From the NCBI GenBank assembly GCA_016926595.1, contig JAFGOG010000056.1:1-10026 (forward strand): DNA of 10,026 bases. Direction: 5' to 3'. The position numbers were made by a program, and so were the translations under genes. The DNA is from Anaerolineae bacterium. Lineage in GTDB: Bacteria > Chloroflexota > Anaerolineae > JAAYZQ01. A model generated the notes under the pieces. It did no database searches, had not been told where the DNA came from, and saw only the letters and a list, made by a program, of their open reading frames with translations. This document shows positions 1-6,787 of the stretch, one piece after another (the first letter of the stretch is position 1; every line of letters begins with the position of its first letter).

Positions 1-253
1 GCCCGAGCCGCCGGTTCAGGAAGTTGCGCCCGAGCTGCCGGTCCAGGAAGCCGAGCCCGAGCCGCTGGTTCAGGAAGTTGAGCCCGAGCTGCCGGTCCAG
101 GAAGCCGAGCCCGAGCCGCCACTCCAGGAGCCCGAGCCTGAGCTGTCTTCGTCGCCCTCTGCGGACCCGACGCCGGACGGCAGCCTGGCCTCCGACGAGG
201 TGGCTGAGGTGCCGGTCGGCGCCGAGATCGATCTTTCGGTGGTAGAGGGCTGA
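1..253 (+). CDS. 3' end of unidentified protein with Pro/Glu-rich repeat tail (5'-partial)
   Basis: An open frame enters from the left edge (first complete codon at base 2) and stops at TGA 251-253, giving the last 83 residues. The first 48 or so residues are a low-complexity tail made of nine-residue units of the type PELPVQEAE and PEPLVQEVE. A Ser/Asp-containing stretch and the end EIDLSVVEG follow. The tail is strongly acidic and probably disordered. No catalytic or folded domain falls inside the window, so the function cannot be named. Glutamate-rich C-terminal extensions occur on several kinds of bacterial protein, including RNA-binding and cell-surface proteins, but that does not identify this one. 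The DksA-like gene starts 26 nt after the stop, so the two may be co-transcribed. Codons use G or C at most third positions, like the neighbours. The reading frame is certain; the identity is unknown. Confidence 0.75.
   Translation, partial: PEPPVQEVAPELPVQEAEPEPLVQEVEPELPVQEAEPEPPLQEPEPELSSSPSADPTPDGSLASDEVAEVPVGAEIDLSVVEG
2..145 (+). repeat. 27-bp in-frame tandem repeat, about 5.3 copies
   Basis: Five 27-bp units start at 2, 29, 56, 83 and 110, and a partial sixth starts at 137. Each encodes nine residues of the pattern PExxVQExx (the fifth has L for V). Units two (29-55) and four (83-109) are identical at all 27 bases. Odd and even units differ in a consistent way (PEP versus PEL), so there is also a 54-bp higher-order period. 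Because 27 is a multiple of three, gain or loss of units would keep the frame. The array may extend left of the window. Confidence 0.85.
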
Positions 254-279
254 GCCCGGCCGCGAAAGCAAAGGATACG

Positions 280-609
280 ATGAGTACAGAAACGTTGAGT
301 CTGAAAGAGCGATTGCAGCAAGAGTTGGACGAGGCCCGCGCCGAGCTGGACCGTCTGGAGAGACAGCGCCTGGAGGGCAAGGGTGACTATGGTCTGGGCA
401 CCGGCGATCCCAGTATCTACGAATGGGAAATGTGCCTGGCGATGAAGCAGAGCGTCGAGGACCGGATCAGGTTGCTGGAAGAAGCGCTGCAAAAAGCAGA
501 AGAAGGCAACTATGGCCGGTGTGAGATCTGTGGCCAGCCGATCGATCCGGCGCGCTTGGCCATCTTACCCCACACCAAGCGGTGTATTGCCTGCGCCCAA
601 AAGCGATAG
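280..609 (+). CDS. DksA/TraR-family C4 zinc-finger transcriptional regulator
   Basis: This 109-residue protein has the DksA/TraR plan. A charged N-terminal helix (about 5-33) and a second helix (about 51-76) would form a hairpin coiled coil. They are followed by a C4 zinc finger with C81-x2-C84, 17 residues, then C102-x2-C105. Family members bind RNA polymerase in the secondary channel and alter initiation, often together with ppGpp. At 109 residues it is shorter than E. coli DksA (151) and longer than TraR (73). The tip between the helices reads GDYGLGTGDPSIYEWE and lacks the DxxDxA motif of E. coli DksA, so the same mechanism cannot be assumed. ATG 280 has an AAAGG-type ribosome site a few bases upstream. 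A strong terminator follows 15 nt after the stop. The family assignment is secure; the regulon is unknown. Confidence 0.9.
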   Translation: MSTETLSLKERLQQELDEARAELDRLERQRLEGKGDYGLGTGDPSIYEWEMCLAMKQSVEDRIRLLEEALQKAEEGNYGRCEICGQPIDPARLAILPHTKRCIACAQKR

Positions 610-624
610 CGCCGTGACGGACAA

Positions 625-656
625 GCCGCCGGAGCCAGCGCTCCGGCGGCTTTTTT
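625..656 (+). terminator. Rho-independent terminator after the DksA-like gene
   Basis: A perfect 10-bp stem is formed by GCCGCCGGAG (625-634) and CTCCGGCGGC (641-650). The loop is the 6-nt CCAGCG, and six T residues (651-656) follow. The AA at 623-624 can extend the stem against the T run. It sits 15 nt after the DksA-like stop codon and separates that transcript from the phosphorylase promoter. Confidence 0.95.
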
Positions 657-678
657 GGTGCATATCCCCTCCTGACAT

Positions 679-707
679 TTGCCAACCGCGGCCTTTTCTC
701 GTAAGAT
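679..707 (+). promoter_or_regulatory. Sigma70-type promoter for the alpha-glucan phosphorylase
   Basis: TTGCCA (679-684) and TAAGAT (702-707) are separated by 17 nt, close to the -35 and -10 consensus. The predicted start site is near 714, which gives a leader of about 65 nt before ATG 779. Its place just after the terminator and before the next gene supports it. Confidence 0.7.
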
Positions 708-778
708 AGGGCCATTCTCAACACGGCTTGTGGGGCAAGCGGTCAGTTTGTCCTACCAGGCCACAGCGAGGTGGACTA

Positions 779-2908
779 ATGGACGCTATTCACAGCTACG
801 AGCGCATCGCCCGGCTGGCGGATCTGGCCAACAACCTGTGGTGGAGCTGGCACCCCCAGGCTCGTGACCTGTTTCAGTCACTCAGTTACCCCCTATGGCG
901 CAGCACTCACCACAACCCGGTGCGGATGCTGCAGTTGATCAGCGCCGAGCGGTTGGAAGCACTGGCCCGCGATCCTGCATTCCTGGACGAGTACGACCGG
1001 GTCATGGCCGCCTTCGACGCCGATGTGAGCAACGGCCACCTCTGGTTTCGCTGCCAATACCCCGACCAGCCTCAGCCGGTAGCTTACTTTTCCGCCGAGT
1101 TTGGCGTCCACGGTTCGCTGCCGATCTACTCCGGTGGGCTGGGCGTTCTGGCTGGCGACCACTGCAAAGAGACCAGTGACCTGGGCCTGCCCCTTGTTGG
1201 CATGGGCTTTATCTACCCCGAGGGCTATTTCCGCCAGCGCATCCCGCCGGGCGGCTGGCAGGAGGCGATCTATGACAAACTGAACCTCGACCATGTGCCG
1301 ATCGATCCCGTGCTCGATCGGTCAGGCAATCGCCTGCTGGTCGAGGTGGTGCTCCGCGGTGTGCCGACCTATGTCCAGGTGTGGCAGATGCAAGTAGGGC
1401 GGGTCACCCTCTACCTGATGGACGCCAACGTGCCCCAGAACACGCCCTGGGATCGCGAGCTCTCGGCGCGGCTCTACGGCGGCGACCAGGAGACGCGCAT
1501 CCGCCAGGAAACGGTGCTGGGCCTGGGCGGCGTGCGCGTCCTGCGAGCGCTGGGCATCGCCCCCGCCGCCTGGCACATGAACGAGGGCCACTCGGCCTTC
1601 CTGGTGCTGGAGCGGCTGCGCGAGCTGGTGCGGGCCGGCCAGCCCTTCGATCAAGCCATAGACCAGGTCCGCCGCACCACCGTCTTTACCACCCACACGC
1701 CGGTCCCCGCTGGCCACGACGCCTTTCCCTTTGACCTGATGGACCAGTACTTTGGGCATTTCTGGGAGGAGATGGGCGTCAGCCGCGAGCGGTTCATGGC
1801 CATGGGCGAGCACGAGGGCCGTTTCAACATGACGATCCTGGCCCTGCGCTTGGCCAGCCGCGCCAACGGCGTCAGCAAACTGCACGGCGAGGTGTCGCGG
1901 CGCATGTGGCAGCCGCTGTGGCCCGGCCGGCCGGTCGAGCAGGTGCCCATCGGCGCCATCACCAACGGCGTTCATGTGCCGAGTTGGGTATCGACGACGA
2001 TAAAGGGGCTTTTCAGCGACTGCGTGGCCGCCGATTGGGAAGAGCGCCACGACGATCCTGCCTTGTGGGACCGCATCGACCAGATACCGGACGAGACGCT
2101 GTGGGCAGTCCATCAGGAGCTAAAGGCGAGGTTACTGACGCTCATCGACGAGCGCACGCGGGATAGGTGGCGCAGCGGCGACCTGGATCCCAGCCAGGTG
2201 CTGGCCTCGGGAACCCTCCTCGACCCGGACGCGCTGACCATCGGCTTTGCCCGCCGGTTTGCTACCTACAAGCGGGCGACCCTGATCTTTCGCGACCTGG
2301 AGCGCCTCAAGCGGATCCTGCACGCCGAGCGCCGCCCGGTCCAGATCGTCCTCGCCGGCAAAGCCCACCCGGCCGATGCCATGGGCAAGCAGTTCATCCA
2401 GCAGGTCTACCAATACGCCCTGGCGCCCGAGTTGGGAGGGCGGATCGCCTTTATCGAAGATTACGACATGCACGTTGCCCGCTTCCTGGTCCAGGGCGTG
2501 GATGTGTGGCTCAACAACCCCCGCCGGCCCAACGAGGCCAGCGGCACCAGCGGCATGAAGGCGGCGATGAACGGCGTGCCCAACCTGAGCGTGCTGGACG
2601 GCTGGTGGCCCGAAGCCTACCATCCCGCCGAGGATGGACGCCCGGCCAACGGCTGGGCCTTTGGCCAGGCGCAGTACGACGACTGGAATACCCAGGACGA
2701 GGTGGATAGCCAGGCTTTGTACCGGATCCTGGAGGAGCAGGTGGTGCCTGCCTATTACGAGCGCGACGCAGCCGGCGTCCCCCATGCCTGGATCCAGATC
2801 ATGAAGGAGGCGATCCGCACCAGCATAGCCGCCTTTAGCACCCGGCGCATGGTCAAGGAATATGTCCATCACATGTACCTGCCGGCCATGCAAGTCGATA
2901 CGCCTTGA
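779..2908 (+). CDS. glgP: Alpha-glucan (glycogen/maltodextrin) phosphorylase, GT35 family, PLP-dependent
   Basis: This cytosolic enzyme of 709 residues releases glucose-1-phosphate from the ends of alpha-1,4-glucans with inorganic phosphate. The N-terminus (LANNLWWSWHPQARDLF) is the DUF3417-type segment of the compact phosphorylases known from Thermus and Thermotoga, rather than the longer E. coli/animal form. Visible motifs are YFSAEFG near 103, YSGGLGVLAGDH from 117, HMNEGHSAF at 266-274 and VFTTHTPVPAGHD at 302-314. The phosphate/PLP region IGFARRFATYKRA starts at 488, and the PLP motif EASGTSGMK ends with K594, the expected Schiff-base lysine. ATG 779 is chosen because GAGGTG lies 5 nt upstream; a TTG at 728 would add 17 residues unlike the family and has no ribosome site. 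The gene stands alone, with no other glycogen gene in the window, between a terminator and the tdh promoter. The preferred glucan length is not visible. Confidence 0.93.
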   Translation: MDAIHSYERIARLADLANNLWWSWHPQARDLFQSLSYPLWRSTHHNPVRMLQLISAERLEALARDPAFLDEYDRVMAAFDADVSNGHLWFRCQYPDQPQPVAYFSAEFGVHGSLPIYSGGLGVLAGDHCKETSDLGLPLVGMGFIYPEGYFRQRIPPGGWQEAIYDKLNLDHVPIDPVLDRSGNRLLVEVVLRGVPTYVQVWQMQVGRVTLYLMDANVPQNTPWDRELSARLYGGDQETRIRQETVLGLGGVRVLRALGIAPAAWHMNEGHSAFLVLERLRELVRAGQPFDQAIDQVRRTTVFTTHTPVPAGHDAFPFDLMDQYFGHFWEEMGVSRERFMAMGEHEGRFNMTILALRLASRANGVSKLHGEVSRRMWQPLWPGRPVEQVPIGAITNGVHVPSWVSTTIKGLFSDCVAADWEERHDDPALWDRIDQIPDETLWAVHQELKARLLTLIDERTRDRWRSGDLDPSQVLASGTLLDPDALTIGFARRFATYKRATLIFRDLERLKRILHAERRPVQIVLAGKAHPADAMGKQFIQQVYQYALAPELGGRIAFIEDYDMHVARFLVQGVDVWLNNPRRPNEASGTSGMKAAMNGVPNLSVLDGWWPEAYHPAEDGRPANGWAFGQAQYDDWNTQDEVDSQALYRILEEQVVPAYYERDAAGVPHAWIQIMKEAIRTSIAAFSTRRMVKEYVHHMYLPAMQVDTP

Positions 2909-2912
2909 GCTG

Positions 2913-2941
2913 TTGACGGATCGGCTTGGATGTGCTACACT
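2913..2941 (+). promoter_or_regulatory. Strong sigma70 promoter (extended -10) for tdh-kbl
   Basis: TTGACG (2913-2918) and TACACT (2936-2941) are 17 nt apart. TGC just before the -10 gives an extended -10 element. The predicted start site is near 2948, about 43 nt before the tdh ATG. The -35 begins only five bases after the phosphorylase stop codon. Confidence 0.8.
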
Positions 2942-2946
2942 GTAGC
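2934..2946 (+). promoter_or_regulatory. Dyad overlapping the tdh -10 box (candidate operator)
   Basis: GCTACA and TGTAGC are perfect 6-bp arms around a single central C at 2940. The dyad covers the whole -10 hexamer and reaches almost to the predicted start site, so a bound dimeric regulator would block polymerase. No regulator gene is identifiable nearby, so the role is inferred from position and symmetry alone. Confidence 0.4.
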
Positions 2947-2990
2947 GGTCTAACCCTGACTCTAGCCTCAATAAGGAGGAGCGCCTTTCT

Positions 2991-3983
2991 ATGGCAGAAA
3001 GAAAAAAAGCGAGGATTCTCGTCACCGGATCGGTCGGTCAGATCGGTTCCGAGTTGACGCTCGAGCTGCGCCGCCGCTATGGCGCTGACAATGTCATAGC
3101 CGCCGGCCATCGGACCAAGCCGAGCTCGACCCTGTATGAGACCGGCCCCTTTGAGTTCATCGACGTGGCCCGGCGCGATAGCCTGGAAGCGGCAGTAGTC
3201 AAGTACGACGTCGGCATCATCTACCACATGGCCGCCATCCTGTCCGCCGTCGGCGAGCAGAAACCGCATCTGGCCTGGGATGTGAACATCAACGGCCTGT
3301 ACAACGTGCTGGAAGTGGCTCGTGAGCGCCGGCTCTCTCGCGTCTTCTGCCCCAGCTCCATCGCCGCCTTTGGCCCTGAGACGCCCCGCCACAACACCCC
3401 CCAGGAGACCGTTCTGCGACCCACCACCATGTACGGTGTGACCAAGGTGACCGGCGAACTGTTGTGCGACTATTACGTCCGGCGCTTTGGCGTCGACGCG
3501 CGCGGCGTGCGCTACCCTGGCATCATCAGCAGCGAGACCCTGCCGGGCGGCGGCACCACCGACTATGCGGTGGCGATCTACTACGAGGCGGTTGCCAACA
3601 AGCGTTACACCTGCTTTGTGCGCGAGGACACGGTCCTGCCGATGATGTACATGCCCGACTGCATCAAGGCGACGATCGACCTGATGGAGGCCGACTTTTC
3701 CCGGCTCAAGCACCACGCCGACTTTAACCTGGCCGCCATGAGCTTTTCGGCCGGCGAGTTGGCTGCCGAGATCCAGAAGCACATCCCAGACTTTACGTGT
3801 AACTATCAGCCCGACTTCCGGCAGGCCATCGCCGACTCGTGGCCCTGCTCGATTGACGACAGCGCCGCCCGCCAGGAGTGGGACTGGCAGCCGAGCTACG
3901 ACCTGGCAGCCATGACCGTCGACATGCTGGACAAACTCCAGCAGCGCCACGCCAAAGGTTGCCTCTATCCCACTCAAGTTTGA
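2991..3983 (+). CDS. tdh: L-threonine 3-dehydrogenase, short-chain (SDR/epimerase-like) type
   Basis: This 330-residue cytosolic enzyme oxidises L-threonine to 2-amino-3-oxobutyrate. It belongs to the extended-SDR threonine dehydrogenases (as in Cupriavidus, Flavobacterium and trypanosomes), not the zinc-dependent E. coli Tdh. The nucleotide site GxxGxxG is G13, G16 and G19 in VTGSVGQIG. The catalytic set is S122/S123 in CPSSIAAFGP with Y148 and K152 in MYGVTK. Other family marks are MAAILSAVGE (80-89), RYPGIISSETLPGGGTTDY (174-192), LPMMYMPDCIKATIDLME (216-233) and RQAIADSWP (277-285). Where NAD-using relatives usually carry Asp at the end of beta strand 2, this protein reads VIAAGHRTKP (36-44 region), so cofactor choice is open. 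The start has AAGGAGG at 2973-2979. The kbl gene follows after 54 nt and encodes the next enzyme, which strongly supports the call. Confidence 0.93.
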   Translation: MAERKKARILVTGSVGQIGSELTLELRRRYGADNVIAAGHRTKPSSTLYETGPFEFIDVARRDSLEAAVVKYDVGIIYHMAAILSAVGEQKPHLAWDVNINGLYNVLEVARERRLSRVFCPSSIAAFGPETPRHNTPQETVLRPTTMYGVTKVTGELLCDYYVRRFGVDARGVRYPGIISSETLPGGGTTDYAVAIYYEAVANKRYTCFVREDTVLPMMYMPDCIKATIDLMEADFSRLKHHADFNLAAMSFSAGELAAEIQKHIPDFTCNYQPDFRQAIADSWPCSIDDSAARQEWDWQPSYDLAAMTVDMLDKLQQRHAKGCLYPTQV

Positions 3984-4037
3984 CCGTGATCGGTTGAACC
4001 CGTCATTCTCTTTGTGAGTGTATAGAAAGGAACAACG

Positions 4038-5234
4038 ATGCCAGACAAGTTCGATTTCATCCGTCAAGACGTAGCTGCCTTGAAAGAAGCCGGGCTGTTC
4101 ATCAATCTGCGGGTCATGGGCTCGCCGGCTGATGCCTGGATGGTCGTCGACGGCAAAAAGGTCCTGAACTTTTGCACCAACAACTACCTGGGCCTGGCCA
4201 ACCATCCCAAGATGAAAGAGGCGGCCAGCAAGGCGATCGAGCGTTGGGGCGTGGGACCGGCGGCCGTGAGGTCGATCGCCGGGACGCAGGCGCTCCATAT
4301 CCAGCTCGAGAAACGGCTGGCCGAATTCAAGGGCGTGGAGGATGCTCTCTATGTTCAGAGCGGCTTTTGCGCCAACCAGGCAGCCATCCCGGCGCTAGTC
4401 GGCCAGGATAGGGCTGCCGGCGCGCAGGACGTGATCTTTTCCGACCGGCTGAACCACGCCAGCATCATCGACGGCGCCCGGCTGTCAGGCGCCAAGATCG
4501 TCGTCTACGAGCACTGCGACGCTCGTGACGCCGAGCGCGTGATCCAAGAGAACCTGCCCAACTTCCGGCGCGGCCTGCTGATCACCGACGGCGTGTTCAG
4601 CATGGACGGCGACATTGCGCCGCTCGACGAGTTGTACCACGTGGCCGAGAACTATGGCGTCATGACCATGGTCGACGATGCCCACGGCGAGGGCGTTCTG
4701 GGCGGCGGCAAGGGCATCGTCCACCACTTTGGCCTCCAGGGCAAGTTCGACGTCGAGATCGGCACCCTCAGCAAGGCGTTCGGGGTCATGGGCGGCGTCA
4801 TCGCCGGCAAGACAGTGGCCATCGACTATATGCGCCAAAAGGCGCGGCCCTTCCTCTTCTCCAGCGCCGTCACCCCGCCCGACACGGCGGCGTGCCTGGC
4901 GGCCGTCGATCTGCTGGAGGAGAGCTCCGACCTGGTCGACAAGCTGTGGGCCAACACCGCCTACTTTAAACAGCGGATGGCCGGGCTGGGCTTTGACACC
5001 GGTCGTAGCCAAACGCCCATCGTCCCGATCATGTTGGGTGAGGCGCCGCTGGCCAAAGAATTTTCGCGCAAGCTGTTCGAGAACGGCGTGTTCGCCATGG
5101 CTCTGGGCTTCCCCACCGTGCCCAAGGGACAGGCCCGCATCCGGGTCATGAACACCGCGGCCCACAGCCGCGAGGATCTCGATGCCGGTCTGGCGGCCTT
5201 TGAAAAGGTGGGGCGAGAGCTGGGTGTTATCTAG
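4038..5234 (+). CDS. kbl: Glycine C-acetyltransferase (2-amino-3-ketobutyrate CoA ligase)
   Basis: This 398-residue PLP enzyme of the alpha-oxoamine synthase family cleaves 2-amino-3-oxobutyrate with CoA into glycine and acetyl-CoA, completing threonine breakdown begun by Tdh. The length matches the family (about 395-400). Visible marks are NFCTNNYLGLANHP (44-57), GVGPAAVRSIAGTQ (71-84), LNHASIIDG (138-146, with H140 in the ring-stacking position), VDDAHGEGVLG (212-222, with D213 contacting the pyridine nitrogen and H216) and GTLSKAFGVMGG (242-253), where K246 is the PLP lysine. The sequence alone does not exclude a related synthase such as 8-amino-7-oxononanoate synthase. Adjacency to the SDR threonine dehydrogenase makes glycine acetyltransferase much the best reading. 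ATG 4038 has AAAGGA at 4026-4031. No terminator or convincing promoter lies in the 54-nt gap from tdh, so the pair should be one operon. Confidence 0.95.
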   Translation: MPDKFDFIRQDVAALKEAGLFINLRVMGSPADAWMVVDGKKVLNFCTNNYLGLANHPKMKEAASKAIERWGVGPAAVRSIAGTQALHIQLEKRLAEFKGVEDALYVQSGFCANQAAIPALVGQDRAAGAQDVIFSDRLNHASIIDGARLSGAKIVVYEHCDARDAERVIQENLPNFRRGLLITDGVFSMDGDIAPLDELYHVAENYGVMTMVDDAHGEGVLGGGKGIVHHFGLQGKFDVEIGTLSKAFGVMGGVIAGKTVAIDYMRQKARPFLFSSAVTPPDTAACLAAVDLLEESSDLVDKLWANTAYFKQRMAGLGFDTGRSQTPIVPIMLGEAPLAKEFSRKLFENGVFAMALGFPTVPKGQARIRVMNTAAHSREDLDAGLAAFEKVGRELGVI

Positions 5235-5388
5235 CGCCTTTCGCGGGCCGCGCTGAACAGATCTGACCCTGGCCACGTTGGTGGATATCCAGGTTATTGG
5301 AGGATAGCTATTTGACCGGTTGCCAAAAGATCGGCCCTGTTTCGATTGCACACCACAGCCCACAGTGCTAAGGAAGCACAACTGCTGT

Positions 5389-5417
5389 TTGACGCCAGAC
5401 AATACTTGTGGTATTAT
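5389..5417 (+). promoter_or_regulatory. Sigma70-type promoter for the LysM/ECF sigma cluster
   Basis: TTGACG (5389-5394) and TATTAT (5412-5417) are separated by 17 nt. The predicted start site is near 5424, inside the palindrome at 5418-5429, and about 56 nt before ATG 5480. The preceding 154 bases (5235-5388) show no gene, terminator or other clear signal. Confidence 0.75.
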
Positions 5418-5429
5418 GTGACTAGTCAC
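5418..5429 (+). promoter_or_regulatory. Perfect 12-bp palindrome at the start site (candidate operator)
   Basis: GTGACTAGTCAC is identical to its reverse complement. It begins at the base directly after the -10 hexamer and covers the predicted start site near 5424. This is a classic repressor position. The binding protein is unknown. It could also be recognised by a regulator encoded elsewhere, or be chance, but the exact abutment to a good promoter argues for function. Confidence 0.45.
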
Positions 5430-5479
5430 GTGGCCAGTTGACTGCATCCTGTGATGAATCGATGGGGAGGTGTCGCGAT

Positions 5480-6127
5480 ATGAGACAAAGACTATCGATA
5501 GCCGGATCGCTCTTGTTGGTGATAGCCATGGCAATGAGCCTGGCAGGCTGTACCAAGGAGGCCCCAACCCGGACGCCCGCCGTTCGGGTGCAGGCGACCC
5601 AGCCCGGTGTGCCGCCGGCCGGCCTGACCCCTGAAGCGGGTGAAACGGTTGTCTCGGTTTTCACCCCCTTGCCGGCAGGGCCGGGAACTCCGACGGCGGA
5701 GCTGGTACTCGAAACCCCTGCTGTCTCTACCCCGGTGGCCACGGCGGTCCCGGATGCGACGGCGGTCCCGGTGCTCACTCCCGTCCCGCCGTCAGGTGAA
5801 GTGATCGTGCATATCGTCCAGCCCGGCGAGACCCTATATTCCATCGCCTACCGCTACGGCACCACAGTCCAGGCGGTTGTCCAGGCCAACGGCATCACCA
5901 ACCCCGACCAGATCTACCAGGGCCAGAAGTTGAACATCCCCACTTCAGGAGGCGCCTCTGGCGGAAGCACAGGTTGCCGCATCCGTCACGTTGTCAAGTC
6001 CGGGGAGTGGGTATGGCAGATCGCCAGGAACTATGGCGTGTCGCCTTATGACATCCTGGCGGCTAACGGGATGACGATTCAAACGGCTAATAGCATCTAT
6101 CCTGGCATGGTTCTGTGCATTCCATAG
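5480..6127 (+). CDS. LysM-domain lipoprotein (two LysM modules)
   Basis: This is a 215-residue predicted lipoprotein. The N-terminus MRQRLSIAGSLLLVIAMAMS is a type II signal peptide ending in the lipobox LAGC, so Cys24 would carry the lipid. A Pro/Thr/Val-rich linker (about 25-107) leads to LysM 1 (about 110-154, HIVQPGETLYSIAYRYG to KLNIP) and LysM 2 (about 169-215, HVVKSGEWVWQIARNYG to the C-terminus). LysM modules bind the N-acetylglucosamine of peptidoglycan or other glycans, so the protein probably tethers membrane to wall or acts as an envelope sensor; no hydrolase domain is present. Two cysteines, C166 and C213, flank LysM 2 and could form a disulfide. ATG 5480 is chosen because GGGGAGG (5464-5470) precedes it and it opens the signal peptide; ATG 5462 and TTG 5438 add non-signal residues. 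The ECF sigma gene follows after 60 nt. Confidence 0.88.
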   Translation: MRQRLSIAGSLLLVIAMAMSLAGCTKEAPTRTPAVRVQATQPGVPPAGLTPEAGETVVSVFTPLPAGPGTPTAELVLETPAVSTPVATAVPDATAVPVLTPVPPSGEVIVHIVQPGETLYSIAYRYGTTVQAVVQANGITNPDQIYQGQKLNIPTSGGASGGSTGCRIRHVVKSGEWVWQIARNYGVSPYDILAANGMTIQTANSIYPGMVLCIP

Positions 6128-6187
6128 CGGTCGGTGCTCAGCAGCCGGCAGGCTGATCGCCACGGAAAAGGGCAAGAAAGGCAGGCG

Positions 6188-6787
6188 ATGTCGCGGGGGA
6201 CCGTGTCGCACGAGACCGGGGGAGCGTTGATCCGCCGCAGTCGCCAGGGGGACTTGGCGGCGTTTGAAGCGCTGTATGACAGCTACAGGGGCCAGGTCTT
6301 TCGCACCGCATTGGCTATCACCCGTGATCGAGCCGCGGCGGAGGATATCCTCCAGGAGTGTTTCATCCGGCTGCATCGCTGTCTGGATAGCCTGGACGAG
6401 AGCCAGTCCCTGGCGCCCTGGCTCTATCGCGTGACGGTGAACCTGTGCTACAGTTGGGTAGCGCGCCAGCGCCGCTGGCTGCACCCGCTGGAAGAGGCGT
6501 TGGAGTGGCTGGGTACCCTGCCCCAGCCATCGCCGGTGCAGCTCGTCGAGCGCCAGGAGGTCAGGGCAGCCATTGAGCAAGCGATCGGCGGCCTTGGCAT
6601 GGATCAGCGCGTCACGCTGGTCCTCTACTATCTGAATGGGCTGAGTGTGGGGGAAATCGCCACGGTGATGCGCTGTCCGCAGGGTACGGTCAAGTCCCGT
6701 CTGCACTATGGCCGCAAGAACGTCCGGCGCAGGCTGGTGAGCGAAGGACGGGTATTCCAGGAGATGGTCTATGAGCTCTCGCTGTAG
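6188..6787 (+). CDS. ECF-type RNA polymerase sigma factor (sigma70 family)
   Basis: This 199-residue sigma factor contains only regions 2 and 4, as in the extracytoplasmic-function group. Region 2 (about 22-94) includes DLAAFEALYDSYRGQVFRTA, the AEDILQECFIRLHR core-binding segment (52-65) and PWLYRVTVNLCYSWVARQRR. Region 4 (about 129-182) includes DQRVTLVLYYLNGLSVGEIA and the recognition helix around CPQGTVKSRLHYGRKNVRRRL. It would direct RNA polymerase to a specific promoter set in response to a signal, commonly envelope stress. ATG 6188 is preferred because AGAAAGG lies 6 nt upstream; a GTG at 6134 would add 18 unconserved residues. The upstream LysM lipoprotein and the downstream overlapping gene suggest a sensor, sigma and regulator set. 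The TTGACG/TATTAT promoter of the cluster looks like a housekeeping type, so autoregulation is not visible. Confidence 0.92.
   Translation: MSRGTVSHETGGALIRRSRQGDLAAFEALYDSYRGQVFRTALAITRDRAAAEDILQECFIRLHRCLDSLDESQSLAPWLYRVTVNLCYSWVARQRRWLHPLEEALEWLGTLPQPSPVQLVERQEVRAAIEQAIGGLGMDQRVTLVLYYLNGLSVGEIATVMRCPQGTVKSRLHYGRKNVRRRLVSEGRVFQEMVYELSL

Noticed and set aside
70..492. A 140-codon minus-strand frame over the repeat and the DksA-like gene
   Set aside because: The Gly/Ser-rich low-complexity part is the reverse reading of the tandem repeat; the rest is opposite a clear zinc-finger gene.
3994..4026. Possible internal promoter between tdh and kbl (TTGAAC and TATAGA)
   Set aside because: The spacing is 21 nt, outside the usual 16-18 nt, and the genes form an obvious pathway pair under the strong upstream promoter.
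2853..4298. A 481-codon open frame on the minus strand across tdh and its flanks
   Set aside because: It lies opposite tdh, whose motifs, ribosome site and operon partner are unambiguous. The minus-strand translation resembles no family, and long antisense frames are expected in DNA with GC-rich third codon positions.
5365..5379. Inverted repeat GTGCT-AAGGA-AGCAC upstream of the LysM promoter
   Set aside because: Five-bp arms are expected often by chance, and there is no T run to make it a terminator for kbl. An activator site is possible but unsupported.
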